Positions 54,329 to 63,052 of a stretch of DNA of 64,000 bases are shown here, piece after piece. This stretch comes from Desulfobacula sp. (GTDB lineage Bacteria; Desulfobacterota; Desulfobacteria; Desulfobacterales; Desulfobacteraceae). Position 1 is the first letter of the stretch. Each line of letters begins with the position of its first letter. Position numbers and translations under genes: made by a program. The stretch is from contig NZ_JAQYWD010000018.1 in the NCBI RefSeq assembly GCF_030145145.1, positions 1 through 64,000 on the forward strand, read 5' to 3'. The notes beneath the pieces were generated by a model. That model made no database searches and was not told where the DNA came from. It saw only the letters and a program-made list of their open reading frames with translations.

Positions 54329-55354
54329 ATGAAGAACCAACCGCTTGACCAATACCTGACCAAAGAATTGATCATCAAAAACAAGACCATTCATAACCGG
54401 ATGGTACTGGCACCCATGGCAGGTCTTGGTCATATTGCCCTGAGGCAGCTTATCTCGGAATTTGGGGGATTCGGTCTGCTGTTTACCGGAATGTGCAGTG
54501 CAAAGGCCGTTCCCCATGAAAATCCCCAGACCTCCCTGGTGTTTAAATGGCGGCAAGAAGAGCTGGACACCCTTGTCTGCCAGATCTTTGGATCTGAACC
54601 GGACAGCATGGCCCGGGCATCACAGCGAATCGAAAAAGAAGGATTTTTCGGGGTGGATCTGAATTTCGGATGCTCAGTAGCGGTTATCTGCAAAAAAGGA
54701 TGCGGGGCTGCTCTTTTAAAAAACCCTGATCTTTCATCCAGAATTGTAAAAGCGGTGAGTAAGGCCGTCTCTATACCCGTTTTTGTCAAATTCAGAACCG
54801 GATGGGAAAACACCCCGCAATTGGCCGTTGATATGGCCAGACGGTTTGAGGATGCCGGAGCAGATGCCCTCACCTTTCATCCAAGGGTTGCGCCTGACAG
54901 AAGGAGCCGGCCGCCCCAATGGGATACGATCAAGCTCGTCCGGCAGGCGGTTTCCATCCCCGTATTTGGCAATGGAAACCTTTTCCACCCAGACGATGGG
55001 GTCAAAATGATCCGGCAAACATCTTGTCAGGGATTGTCTGTCGGCCGGATGGCCGTTGCAAGGCCCTGGCTGTTTGCTCAGTGGACAAAAGGATTTACCC
55101 CGGGCAATGATATCTTTTTGACCGCGGCCCTGCGACTGACACACATCCTCCAGGATCATTATGATGATCCGTTTGCCGTCAAGTTGTTTAAAAAATTTTC
55201 CCCTTACTTTTGTGCAAATTTTAAATTCGGGCATCAGATTTTAAAACAACTGGTCCAGGCCCACACCATGGCGGAAATCAGAAACAACCTTGATTCAATT
55301 TTTGAATCCGATCCTGAAATCCTTTCAAGACCCAATCTCAATTTATTCGCTTAA
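54329..55354 (+). CDS. dus: tRNA-dihydrouridine synthase family protein
   Basis: A 341-residue flavoenzyme that reduces uridines of tRNA. The FMN-binding start reads RMVLAPMAGLGHIALRQLISEFG, the QIFGSEPDSMARASQRIEKEGFFGVDLNFGCSVAV block holds the family's GCPxxxx motif in a changed form (here NFGCSVAVICKKGCGAALLKNP, with the catalytic Cys expected at GCG), and FGNGNLFHPDDGVKMI and SVGRMAVARPWLF follow. The YkgJ-like gene begins 4 bases after its stop. The member (DusA/B/C) cannot be assigned by reading. Confidence 0.88.
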   Translation: MKNQPLDQYLTKELIIKNKTIHNRMVLAPMAGLGHIALRQLISEFGGFGLLFTGMCSAKAVPHENPQTSLVFKWRQEELDTLVCQIFGSEPDSMARASQRIEKEGFFGVDLNFGCSVAVICKKGCGAALLKNPDLSSRIVKAVSKAVSIPVFVKFRTGWENTPQLAVDMARRFEDAGADALTFHPRVAPDRRSRPPQWDTIKLVRQAVSIPVFGNGNLFHPDDGVKMIRQTSCQGLSVGRMAVARPWLFAQWTKGFTPGNDIFLTAALRLTHILQDHYDDPFAVKLFKKFSPYFCANFKFGHQILKQLVQAHTMAEIRNNLDSIFESDPEILSRPNLNLFA

Positions 55355-55358
55355 CCCC

Positions 55359-55703
55359 ATGAACCGTCCTGACCTGTCACAATTTAAATGTCTTGGATGT
55401 GGTGCCTGTTGCCGCCAGGACGGATATGTCAGACTGAAAAAAAATGAGCCGGACATCATTGCCGCATTCTTGAATATGGATATTTATCTGTTTATTGAAA
55501 CCTTTACGATCCTGACGAAAGACAGGCAAGCCCTTTCCTTGATAGAAAAAAAGAATGGGGAGTGTATTTTTCTAACGCCCCAGGGGTGCCGCATCAATGA
55601 CGTAAAGCCCGAGCAATGCCTTGAATTTCCATTTGTCTGGAAATTCAAGGACTTTCAAAAAATTTGTGCCTGGGCAAAAAAAGAATTAAAAAAGAATCGA
55701 TGA
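55359..55703 (+). CDS. YkgJ-family cysteine cluster protein
   Basis: A 114-residue protein with the CxxCGACC pattern near the N-terminus (FKCLGCGACCRQDG), a later CIFLTPQGC and a CLEFP motif. The pattern suggests a metal or iron-sulfur binding fold, function unknown. The ATG at 55359 lies right after dus (4 bases), so I prefer it to an open frame that starts inside dus. It meets the next gene convergently with no gap. Confidence 0.82.
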   Translation: MNRPDLSQFKCLGCGACCRQDGYVRLKKNEPDIIAAFLNMDIYLFIETFTILTKDRQALSLIEKKNGECIFLTPQGCRINDVKPEQCLEFPFVWKFKDFQKICAWAKKELKKNR

Positions 55704-56000
55704 CTACAACCCCAGTATCTGTAACCCCTCTTCAAGCTCAAAGTAAGGCTTGAGGTCATACTTATACCCCGGCACGCCAAAATAAATGGCCAGGCTTTCA
55801 CCAATGACCTTTAACCCTTCAGCCAGCCTGTCGTTATCCAACTCATAAAACGTGATGGAGTTCATGCCCCCGGTTTTGCTGGCAGAAACATAGGGGCCTT
55901 TTTTAATCAGGAATTCCGGCAAAACAGGGGCCTTCAGATATCGTTTTGCAATTTCTTTTGTACTTTCAGGGGGATAAGTGACATTGGAAATAATGACCAT
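55704..56000 (-). CDS. Small conserved-looking protein of unknown function
   Basis: A 98-residue protein (MVIISNVTYPPESTKEIAKRYLKAPVLPEFL...) with alternating strands and helices, possibly a ferredoxin-like dimeric alpha/beta-barrel fold (Dabb-like), but I recognise no family. AAAAAGGAGACAACC before the ATG is a good ribosome site, so the gene is credible. It is convergent with the YkgJ-type gene, and a palindromic repeat (copy C) lies just upstream. Confidence 0.65.
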   Translation of the reverse strand: MVIISNVTYPPESTKEIAKRYLKAPVLPEFLIKKGPYVSASKTGGMNSITFYELDNDRLAEGLKVIGESLAIYFGVPGYKYDLKPYFELEEGLQILGL

Positions 56001-56042
56001 GGTTGTCTCCTTTTTGTTAATATTTTTATTGACGTTAATCCC

Positions 56043-56183
56043 TCAACTTTCGGACTTTAGCTTTAATCGACGGGGTCAGGCTTTTTTTATTGTACTTTTT
56101 ATCACTATTACATAACCAGACGGGTAAAAAGTGCCATAAGGAAAGCCTGACCCCATGTAAAAATGACCAACTCCGAAAGTTGA
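56043..56183 (-). repeat. Palindromic repeat element, copy C (141 bp), inverted orientation
   Basis: It starts TCAACTTTCGGACTTTAG and ends CTCCGAAAGTTGA, and reads as the reverse complement of copy B over nearly its whole length (for example GGGGTCAGGC near 56,073 and GCCTGACCCC near 56,146). No clear flanking direct repeat is visible. It sits between the promoter regions of the small minus-strand gene and yedF. Confidence 0.85.
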
Positions 56184-56387
56184 GTGAATAAAGTAAAAGT
56201 ATGGTCATATAAGGCCGTGGCTGTCAAATCTTTTTAACGCCAGGATGCAAACACACAAACCGGAACAGATGCAATATCATCATTTCCAATGACAATTTGA
56301 ATGCGTATTGAATATTGCGATTTGACTCAGGATGAAAGCCTTATTAAAATTAGGGGGTGTATAACTTGAAAGGAAAAAACAGGAAAA

Positions 56388-57005
56388 ATGATAAAAACAA
56401 TTGACTGCAGAACATTGGATTGTCCGGCACCTGTGCTGAAAACAAAAAAATTTCTGGAACAAAAAGACGTGAATGCCCTTGAGATCCTTGTGGATAATGA
56501 TGCGGCCGCAGAAAATGTGAGCCGGTTCTTAAATTTCCAGGGATTTGACGTCTCTGTGACGTCTGACGGCATCACGTCCACCGTATCCGGTCGAAGAGAC
56601 GCTGAGACAGCCAAACCGCCGGACGAAACAGACCCAAAGGCGGATAAGAAAAAAGAGGACCCCGACCGTCAAAAAATTTTAGTCATCCTTTCCTCACAGC
56701 AGATTGGCAAAGGCGATGACGACCTGGGTCAAAAGTTGATGATCAATTTTGTCAAAACGCTGAAAGAGATGGGCAATGATCTCTGGCGCCTGGTTCTTTT
56801 AAATCACGGGGTAAAATTTTCCACCAGAGACTCCACCATCTTTGAAGACCTCAAAGACCTTGAAGCGTCCGGGATAAGCATCCTTGTATGCGGGGCATGC
56901 CTGACACACCTTGAATTAATGGACCATAAGGTCATTGGAGAAACAACCAATATGCTGGACGTCGTGACATCAATGCAGTTAGCCGATAAAGTCATCCAGT
57001 TGTAA
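56388..57005 (+). CDS. yedF: YedF-like selenium-metabolism sulfurtransferase protein
   Basis: A 205-residue protein with two parts: a TusA-like domain (about residues 1-70) with the CPAPVL motif, Cys12, and a DsrE-like domain (about 95-205) with LMINFVKTLKEMGNDLWRLVLLNHGV and ILVCGACLTHLEL. This architecture is the family annotated as sulfurtransferase-like selenium metabolism protein YedF, often linked to selD. selD itself is not in the window. No other selenium genes adjoin; the gene is monocistronic and is followed by a terminator at 57,046. Confidence 0.9.
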   Translation: MIKTIDCRTLDCPAPVLKTKKFLEQKDVNALEILVDNDAAAENVSRFLNFQGFDVSVTSDGITSTVSGRRDAETAKPPDETDPKADKKKEDPDRQKILVILSSQQIGKGDDDLGQKLMINFVKTLKEMGNDLWRLVLLNHGVKFSTRDSTIFEDLKDLEASGISILVCGACLTHLELMDHKVIGETTNMLDVVTSMQLADKVIQL

Positions 57006-57045
57006 TCGGATAAAAAATGGTACACCTTCGGCCTGTTTGACGGTT

Positions 57046-57071
57046 AGCCCATTCAACATCCGGGCTTTTTT
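57046..57071 (+). terminator. Intrinsic terminator after yedF
   Basis: AGCCC at 57046-57050 pairs with GGGCT at 57062-57066 across 11 bases, followed by a run of T (57066-57071). It sits 41 bases after the yedF stop and 10 bases before the minus-strand SPOR gene ends. Confidence 0.7.
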
Positions 57072-57081
57072 AGCGTGACCC

Positions 57082-58344
57082 TTACTTGTTGTTGACAAAA
57101 AAGTCGTCAATAATATGGTCTTGCTTTAGTTTTCGTCCGTAATCTTCTGCACTCTTTTTATCTGTAAATTCGGAAACACGGACCACAAACCAGGTCTTTC
57201 CACCACCAGCCACTTTTTTGATGATGGCATCAATCCCCTTTTTTTTCAAGCTGTCAACATACCTGTCGGCATGTTTCTGATTCAAATAAGCGGATACCTG
57301 TATCGTAAAGGGTTTGGGGACTTGAATCTGAATGTTTACGGGTGCTGTTTCCACTGGTCTGGCTTTAAACAAATGAGACAGGGTCGTGATCATGAAACAC
57401 AAAAGCCCCACAGAAACAATGCCGGAAAAACAGATTTTCAAATAAAATGGTCCCTTTTCATGCGCTTTTATATAGGCAACCCCCTTGACCACCAATCCGA
57501 TAAAAAGGCTTAAAACAGATCCCATTAGGGCAATTAATTGTTTCAGCGAAGAAACGGTTTTTTTGGTAATATCGGGTATCTTTTTTCCATTTACACTCTT
57601 TTTTCGGGGAGGGGGGATCGGCTGGGAAAAGGAGACATCCTTTTTAAAGGGGAGATCAGGCTTGCCAATGCTGTCTTCAATTTTCTGTGAATATTGTTTT
57701 TCAAATACAGGCTCTTTTTGTAAATGGTGGTAGAGTTTTTTTGCTGTAAAATCCTTTCTTTCCAATCCAAGAAAAATATCCGCCATCAAGGCGGACAACA
57801 CGGGGTTGGCAAACTGCTTTTCAGCCAGAAGAGACAACACTTCCTGGTCTAAAGCGCTCACCCGGGCTGATTTTTGAATTTGTTTCAGCCACAATTCTGC
57901 AATATCAACATCCTGTGGATTCATTTTCAAATAAACCGCTGTGGCCAATTTAAAATTTTGATTTTCACTGGCAGTGTTCAATTGAAACCGTGCAATGGTC
58001 CCGGATATGTTATGCGCCATTTTTTTCCAAAAAAAGGGCCACAGCAGAAAGGTATCATAAATTCTTAACGCATTAATATAATTTTTTTCAGCTTTATTAT
58101 TGATCCCTGACCGTTCCCAGACCTGGCCTTCCTTGATCAGGCGGCTGAGGACTCTTTTTGCCATCCGGTCCGTTAACACCCCGATGAACACCATCACACC
58201 ACCGCAGATGATAATCCCGGTGATCAAAGGATTGATCCCTGCAAAAAAACCGGCAAGGCCCGGTAGCAGATAAAAACAAAGCGGTATGGCCACCAGTGCT
58301 GAGACCCACAGATGAACACTGATATGTCGTAAAATACAGATCAT
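57082..58344 (-). CDS. SPOR-domain membrane protein
   Basis: About 420 residues. Two hydrophobic helices near the N-terminus (about 5-50), a helical middle region, a further membrane helix (about 308-330, FSGIVSVGLLCFMITTL) and a C-terminal SPOR domain (about 345-420, FTIQVSAYLNQKHADRYVDSLKKKGIDAIIKKVAGGGKTWFVVRVSEF), which binds denuded glycan strands at the septum. The start is set at 58344, where the ATG overlaps the PBP stop as ATGA and GGGGAG precedes it. Co-transcribed with PBP1A, so a cell-wall or division role fits. Confidence 0.82.
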   Translation of the reverse strand: MICILRHISVHLWVSALVAIPLCFYLLPGLAGFFAGINPLITGIIICGGVMVFIGVLTDRMAKRVLSRLIKEGQVWERSGINNKAEKNYINALRIYDTFLLWPFFWKKMAHNISGTIARFQLNTASENQNFKLATAVYLKMNPQDVDIAELWLKQIQKSARVSALDQEVLSLLAEKQFANPVLSALMADIFLGLERKDFTAKKLYHHLQKEPVFEKQYSQKIEDSIGKPDLPFKKDVSFSQPIPPPRKKSVNGKKIPDITKKTVSSLKQLIALMGSVLSLFIGLVVKGVAYIKAHEKGPFYLKICFSGIVSVGLLCFMITTLSHLFKARPVETAPVNIQIQVPKPFTIQVSAYLNQKHADRYVDSLKKKGIDAIIKKVAGGGKTWFVVRVSEFTDKKSAEDYGRKLKQDHIIDDFFVNNK

Positions 58345-60341
58345 TGCTCCCCATCTTTGCACACGCGTTGTTCCTTTTTTAAGGCAACGACTAAACCGTC
58401 TTGACGCTCATTTTCCCCTGACAGCTGACACCCTGTTGTGGTATCCACCATTTCAAACCGGATCGTGTCTGGAATGGGGAAATCCCTTTCAGGATCAGCG
58501 TTTAGTGCATTCATCATAAAATCACCCCAGATCGGGGCAGCAATATTACCCCCTGTAATCCCCACCCGGTTGCTGTCAACCATTTTTTTTTGGGTGTCGA
58601 AACCGGTCCAGACTGATGTGCAGAGTGTCGGTGTAAACCCTGTGAACCAGGCATCATTGTAAGCGTCCGTGGTGCCGGTTTTCCCTGCAGCAGGCCGGCT
58701 GAATCCTTGTTGCCGGATGGATTGCCCGGACCCCCTTTCAATGACGGATTTCATCATATCCACTACCTGGTAAGTGGTCGACGCATCCAGCACCCTTTTT
58801 TCCTGAACAATATGTTCAAAAATTATCCTGCCAAACGCATCCTCCACTCGCCAGAAAAAAAAGGGATCATGCATGACCCCAAGGGTGGCAAAAACCGAAT
58901 ACGCGGAAGCCATTTCAAAAGGCGTCACACTGGACGTCCCCAGAGCAACAGAATAAACAGCCTGTAATGGACTTCTAATACCACAGGCGTTGGCAATTCT
59001 GATCACCGCATCAGGACCGGTTTTTTCCACTAGTTGAGCGGCAATCGTATTCACAGAGTAAGTTAGCGCCTTTTTTAAAACCATGTCGCCTGAAAATCGC
59101 TTTTCAAAATTCTGCGGTTTCCAGTCTGCCGCCCCCCTTACCGGAATCCTGACAGGTTTGTCTGTCAGGATGGTGGCCGGATGAAATCCCAGATCTTTAA
59201 ATGCAGCATAATACAAGAAGGGCTTAAACCCACTCCCCGGTTGTCGCCTGCTTTTTATGGCCCGGTTAAATTCGCTCGTGTAATAGTCCCTTCCACCGAC
59301 CATGGCTTTCACGGCCCCGGATCCCGTATCGATTGCCACCAGTGCTCCCTGGGGATGATCAGTCTGCTCTTTGGTGATACCCATCATGGCATCCAACCTT
59401 TCAAGGCCGGTTACCATGGACTGCCGGGCATACGCCTGAAGTCTTGTATCCAGAGTAGCTGACACCTTGATACCCCCATGGTACACCACATCTTCTCCAT
59501 ACTTTTGGATCAATTCCTTGATCAATACGTCCAGAAAATAGCTGCCGGTTCTTGAATCCGATTGTTCATGATACAATTCAGGTCTGGTCAACAGGGTCTG
59601 CCGGACTTCAAGATCGGATATAAATCCGACCTGCGCCATTCTTTTCAAAACAACCTCCCGACGTTTTAATGCCCGGTCATAATGCCGGTAGGGATTATAA
59701 CGTGTGGGAGATTTGGGTAGTCCAGCCAGAAGCGTTGCCTCGGCCAAGTTTAAGTCAAGTGCTGATTTGCCGAAAAACACTCTGGCAGCCTTTTCAATAC
59801 CCTGGGCACCGGCACCAAAATGAATCTGGTTGATATAGGCCTGTAAAATTTCTTGCTTGGTATTGCTAGCCTCAATCTGAAGCGCCACAAGCAACTCTTT
59901 GAATTTGCGGTCATAGGTTTTTTCAAAACTGAAAAAAAGATTTTTAGCCAGCTGCTGGGTAATAGTAGATGCGCCCTGTACTTTTCCGGAATGAAAAAAC
60001 GTCACATAAAGCCCTTTTAAGATTCTTAACTTATTGAGCCCGTGATGCTCAAAAAACCGATGATCTTCCGTGGCAATAATCGCATTGATAAACGCTTTGG
60101 ACACCCGGTTTAAATGGATGGGTTTTCTTTCTCCAAGGGTGATCAATACCTGTCCGTTTGCCGCAAAAATTTGCGTTTGTGGCGTTTCAATAATCCGGCT
60201 TAACGGTGAGGGCAGTTTGGGGAGATCTTTTGTTACATAAAACACCAGAAACATCCCGGTAAGACTTCCCAGGGAAACAAGGAAAAGGCTTAAAAACAGG
60301 CAGAACCGGACCATTTTCATGCTGCGGAAAAAGAAGTTCAA
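58341..60341 (-). CDS. Penicillin-binding protein 1A family (glycosyltransferase/transpeptidase)
   Basis: A 666-residue bifunctional class A PBP. A membrane anchor (about 8-35) precedes a glycosyltransferase domain with ATEDHRFFEHHG and QGASTITQQLAKNLF, and a transpeptidase domain with the SxxK box in GSGFKPFLY, the SxN motif in YSVNTIAA and the KTGTT box near the C-terminus. It polymerises and crosslinks peptidoglycan. It overlaps the genes on both sides by 4 bases (upstream membrane protein and downstream SPOR protein), so the three are one translational unit. Confidence 0.95.
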   Translation of the reverse strand: MNFFFRSMKMVRFCLFLSLFLVSLGSLTGMFLVFYVTKDLPKLPSPLSRIIETPQTQIFAANGQVLITLGERKPIHLNRVSKAFINAIIATEDHRFFEHHGLNKLRILKGLYVTFFHSGKVQGASTITQQLAKNLFFSFEKTYDRKFKELLVALQIEASNTKQEILQAYINQIHFGAGAQGIEKAARVFFGKSALDLNLAEATLLAGLPKSPTRYNPYRHYDRALKRREVVLKRMAQVGFISDLEVRQTLLTRPELYHEQSDSRTGSYFLDVLIKELIQKYGEDVVYHGGIKVSATLDTRLQAYARQSMVTGLERLDAMMGITKEQTDHPQGALVAIDTGSGAVKAMVGGRDYYTSEFNRAIKSRRQPGSGFKPFLYYAAFKDLGFHPATILTDKPVRIPVRGAADWKPQNFEKRFSGDMVLKKALTYSVNTIAAQLVEKTGPDAVIRIANACGIRSPLQAVYSVALGTSSVTPFEMASAYSVFATLGVMHDPFFFWRVEDAFGRIIFEHIVQEKRVLDASTTYQVVDMMKSVIERGSGQSIRQQGFSRPAAGKTGTTDAYNDAWFTGFTPTLCTSVWTGFDTQKKMVDSNRVGITGGNIAAPIWGDFMMNALNADPERDFPIPDTIRFEMVDTTTGCQLSGENERQDGLVVALKKEQRVCKDGEQ

Positions 60342-61213
60342 TCCTTATTTCTCCTGATGTTCAGGCTCAGTTGCCACACCGCCCATTCACGACCTTTTAC
60401 AAAAACGATCTGTTTGACACCGGCTTGTTCAAATTCAAATCCAAGTTTAATATAACCATTCTTCGCCTCATTCCAGATACCAACGCCGGTAATCTTTCCC
60501 TCCTGTCGGAGCAACGCTTTTGGATTGGCAATCAAATCCGGTATAATATCCCCGGGCAGCTCAAACAACGCGTTAAAAAAATTCTGGGGGGAATAAATAC
60601 GTCCCTGGAATCCATCCATATCCACGAGCTTTCCGGCGAGCGGTTTTTCACCGTTTTCAATCTCAACAAGGTCTTCTTTTTTAAGATCCACCTGTTGAAT
60701 TACCCTGTTTTCAGAATCGATAAAATAGACCTTGATACCCTCCAGACTCCCTTCACAAAAGATCCTGTCAAGGGTACTGCCATTCAACAACCATACCAGT
60801 TGGACGGGATCCATAATCTTTACCGCCATTGATTTTTCAAGGGCCATATAGAGTGTTTTAAACTGCTGTTTTTCCAATGTAACCCACTCGCCCGGCAACA
60901 GACTTGAGGAAAGGTCAATAAAAGAGGCTGCCTGATGAGCGATTTGCCGGGTATCCTCTCGTTTATTGATAATTTGATTCAGGTATTCCTGGGCATTGGC
61001 GGTTTGCTTTCCTGCTTCCCAGATAGCCCCTGTTTCTGGACGAGAATCGTTTGTTGACTCCAGATAACCACCCACAAGCGTTTCAAACCAGTCAAACCTG
61101 AATTCAGAAAAAACAACCGTTGCCGTCAACATAAAAACGGCAATGTTCAGAAAAGAAAAGGCCCGTCTCATCCACTCAGAAAATATTAGCGGTTCATACC
61201 ATTGCCGGATCAT
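60338..61213 (-). CDS. Membrane-anchored protein of unknown function
   Basis: A 291-residue protein with one N-terminal helix (about residues 14-36, FSFLNIAVFMLTATVVFSEF) and a soluble, probably periplasmic remainder. I recognise no family. It overlaps the PBP1A start by 4 bases (ATGA), and the upstream zinc-ribbon/receiver gene ends 25 bases before it. The context suggests envelope or pilus-linked work but the sequence does not show which. Confidence 0.7.
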   Translation of the reverse strand: MIRQWYEPLIFSEWMRRAFSFLNIAVFMLTATVVFSEFRFDWFETLVGGYLESTNDSRPETGAIWEAGKQTANAQEYLNQIINKREDTRQIAHQAASFIDLSSSLLPGEWVTLEKQQFKTLYMALEKSMAVKIMDPVQLVWLLNGSTLDRIFCEGSLEGIKVYFIDSENRVIQQVDLKKEDLVEIENGEKPLAGKLVDMDGFQGRIYSPQNFFNALFELPGDIIPDLIANPKALLRQEGKITGVGIWNEAKNGYIKLGFEFEQAGVKQIVFVKGREWAVWQLSLNIRRNKD

Positions 61214-61238
61214 AAAAAATCTTGTAGCAACCTTTCCG

Positions 61239-61847
61239 TTAAGCTTTTCCGGTCAATTTCAGGGAATCATTATAGACCGTATAAAAATTTTTATGTTTCG
61301 CTAAGACCTTGGACAAGAATGGTTCCAGATGAAGGATATCATCCGGATGAAGGATATAGTTCACACTGAAATGCAGGGCGGCCATGTCATCATTTGTATT
61401 GAATTTGCTGGTGATTAAAACAAGGCAAATCTTCCGTCTTAAGGACATATCAATGGTATTCATCCTGTCAACGATTCTCGGCACCCCTTTGTTCTGATCA
61501 AAAGCCGCATCCATAATCACCAGATGATAAATGTGGTATTCCATTTTATCTAATGCGCGGTTGGAATCGGACGCTGTTTCCACATTCAATCCCATCTGAC
61601 CAATAATCGAGACGGCTTTATTTTTCACATCCCTGCCATCGATACAGACAAGGGCATTCAGACGCTCTTTAAAGGAAAGCGGAAACGGTTGGATTGCTTT
61701 TTCCCCGACAGATGGTTGCTGCTGCACAGCTGGAATGGGTATCTTTTCTTTGCATTGGGGGCATTTAAGAAGCGAGGCTTTATCCCTGGGAACTTTGTGA
61801 TCCGGAATCGTAAACTTTGCATGACAATTATGACAGATGATGTTCAT
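61239..61847 (-). CDS. Zinc-ribbon / receiver-like fusion protein
   Basis: A 202-residue protein. The first 40 residues hold a zinc ribbon of the MJ0042/zinc-ribbon-5 type, MNIICHNCHAKFTIP...KCPQCKEKIPI (two CxxC pairs). After a linker, residues about 60-195 resemble a receiver domain: LNALVCIDGRDVKNKAVSIIGQMGLNVETASDSNRALDKM, then YHLVIMDAAFD with a plausible phospho-acceptor Asp, and LVLITSKF. The acidic pair and the conserved Lys of receivers are not clear, so it may not be phosphorylated. It starts 3 bases after pilT and is likely co-transcribed; a signalling role for the pilus motor is possible. Confidence 0.72.
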   Translation of the reverse strand: MNIICHNCHAKFTIPDHKVPRDKASLLKCPQCKEKIPIPAVQQQPSVGEKAIQPFPLSFKERLNALVCIDGRDVKNKAVSIIGQMGLNVETASDSNRALDKMEYHIYHLVIMDAAFDQNKGVPRIVDRMNTIDMSLRRKICLVLITSKFNTNDDMAALHFSVNYILHPDDILHLEPFLSKVLAKHKNFYTVYNDSLKLTGKA

Positions 61848-61850
61848 GGG

Positions 61851-63017
61851 TTAACCTCTCCCTTTATATCCACGATCAATTTCCAATGAATCTATCTTTG
61901 TCGTGGTCTCGCCCCGGGCGCTTTTAATGGCGTCAAGGCCTCTGCCGACAATGTCCTTTCTTGACGCATAGGACGATGCAATATCCTCACTTATTTTTCC
62001 GGTTTCATAAAGAGAAATGATATAGTCATCAAACGTTACCATATCCTGAGACTTGCCGGATGTAATGATCTGATTGAATGTCTTGCCCTCGGATTCTCCA
62101 TTAAGGATGGAATCTTTTACCCGTAAATTTGTGCCCATAATTTCAAAGGCCGCCACCCGACCACCACCGATTTGTGGCAATAGTCGCTGGGCCACAACCC
62201 ACCGGATGGTATCTGCCAGTCGGATTCTGATCTGTTTTTCTTCTTCCGAGGAAAACATCCCCAAAACGCGATTAATGGTTTGGCCGGCATCTACCGTGTG
62301 TAATGTTGACAGAACAAGGTGACCTGTTTCAGCAGCAGAAAGCCCTATTTCAACGGTTTCCCTGTCTCGCATCTCCCCCACCAGGATGACTTTAGGTGCC
62401 TGCCGCAACGCGGCTCTCAACCCATTTGCAAAGGTATCAAAATCCGCGCCGAGTTCCCGCTGGTTAAAGGTAGATTTTTTCTGGGGATGTTGATATTCAA
62501 TGGGATCTTCTAACGTGATCACATGAACAGACTTTGTTTCATTAATTTTATCCAGCAATGCTGCAAGGGAGGTTGATTTCCCGGAACCTGTGGCACCGGT
62601 AACAAACACAATACCGTTTTTCTCTTCTGCCATGGTACGGAATGCTTTGGGCAGCTTCAGCTCTTCAATGGTGGGAATTTTTGTTTCAAGTTTCCTGAGA
62701 ATAATGGAATATTTGCTTGATCTTGAAAAGATATTCACCCTGAAACGCGCCTTATCCCCCAACTGATAGGAAAGATCACAAGATCCTTCCCGGATAAGCG
62801 TCTCCGTTAATTTCCGATTGTTATTAATCAAATTCAATGCAATGATTTCAGTTTGAAAGGCTGTCAGCACTTTAAAATCCGGGTCTATGCTTACCGGAAC
62901 CAATTCACCGGAACTCTCAACCTGCAGCGGTTTACCCGGTGTAAAATTCAAGTCTGAAACCATGTCATGGGAATTGAGCATTTTGGAAAGGATATGGTCA
63001 ATCTGTTGTTTTGTCAT
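61851..63017 (-). CDS. PilT/PilU-type twitching motility ATPase
   Basis: A 388-residue type II/IV secretion ATPase. Walker A is GATGSGKSTSLAALL (about 140-155), the Asp box reads VHVITLEDPIEYQHPQK, Walker B is VILVGEMRDRETVEIGLSAAETGHLV, and the His box is LSTLHTVDAGQTINR. This is the retraction motor family (PilT/PilU) that disassembles type IV pili; the C-terminal AIRNLIRE retraction motif of PilT is not clearly present here, so PilU is possible. It directly follows the second pilT gene (35 bases). Confidence 0.92.
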   Translation of the reverse strand: MTKQQIDHILSKMLNSHDMVSDLNFTPGKPLQVESSGELVPVSIDPDFKVLTAFQTEIIALNLINNNRKLTETLIREGSCDLSYQLGDKARFRVNIFSRSSKYSIILRKLETKIPTIEELKLPKAFRTMAEEKNGIVFVTGATGSGKSTSLAALLDKINETKSVHVITLEDPIEYQHPQKKSTFNQRELGADFDTFANGLRAALRQAPKVILVGEMRDRETVEIGLSAAETGHLVLSTLHTVDAGQTINRVLGMFSSEEEKQIRIRLADTIRWVVAQRLLPQIGGGRVAAFEIMGTNLRVKDSILNGESEGKTFNQIITSGKSQDMVTFDDYIISLYETGKISEDIASSYASRKDIVGRGLDAIKSARGETTTKIDSLEIDRGYKGRG

Positions 63018-63052
63018 GACGTCTTTCTCTTGGTTTTGATCTAAAAGCTGTT

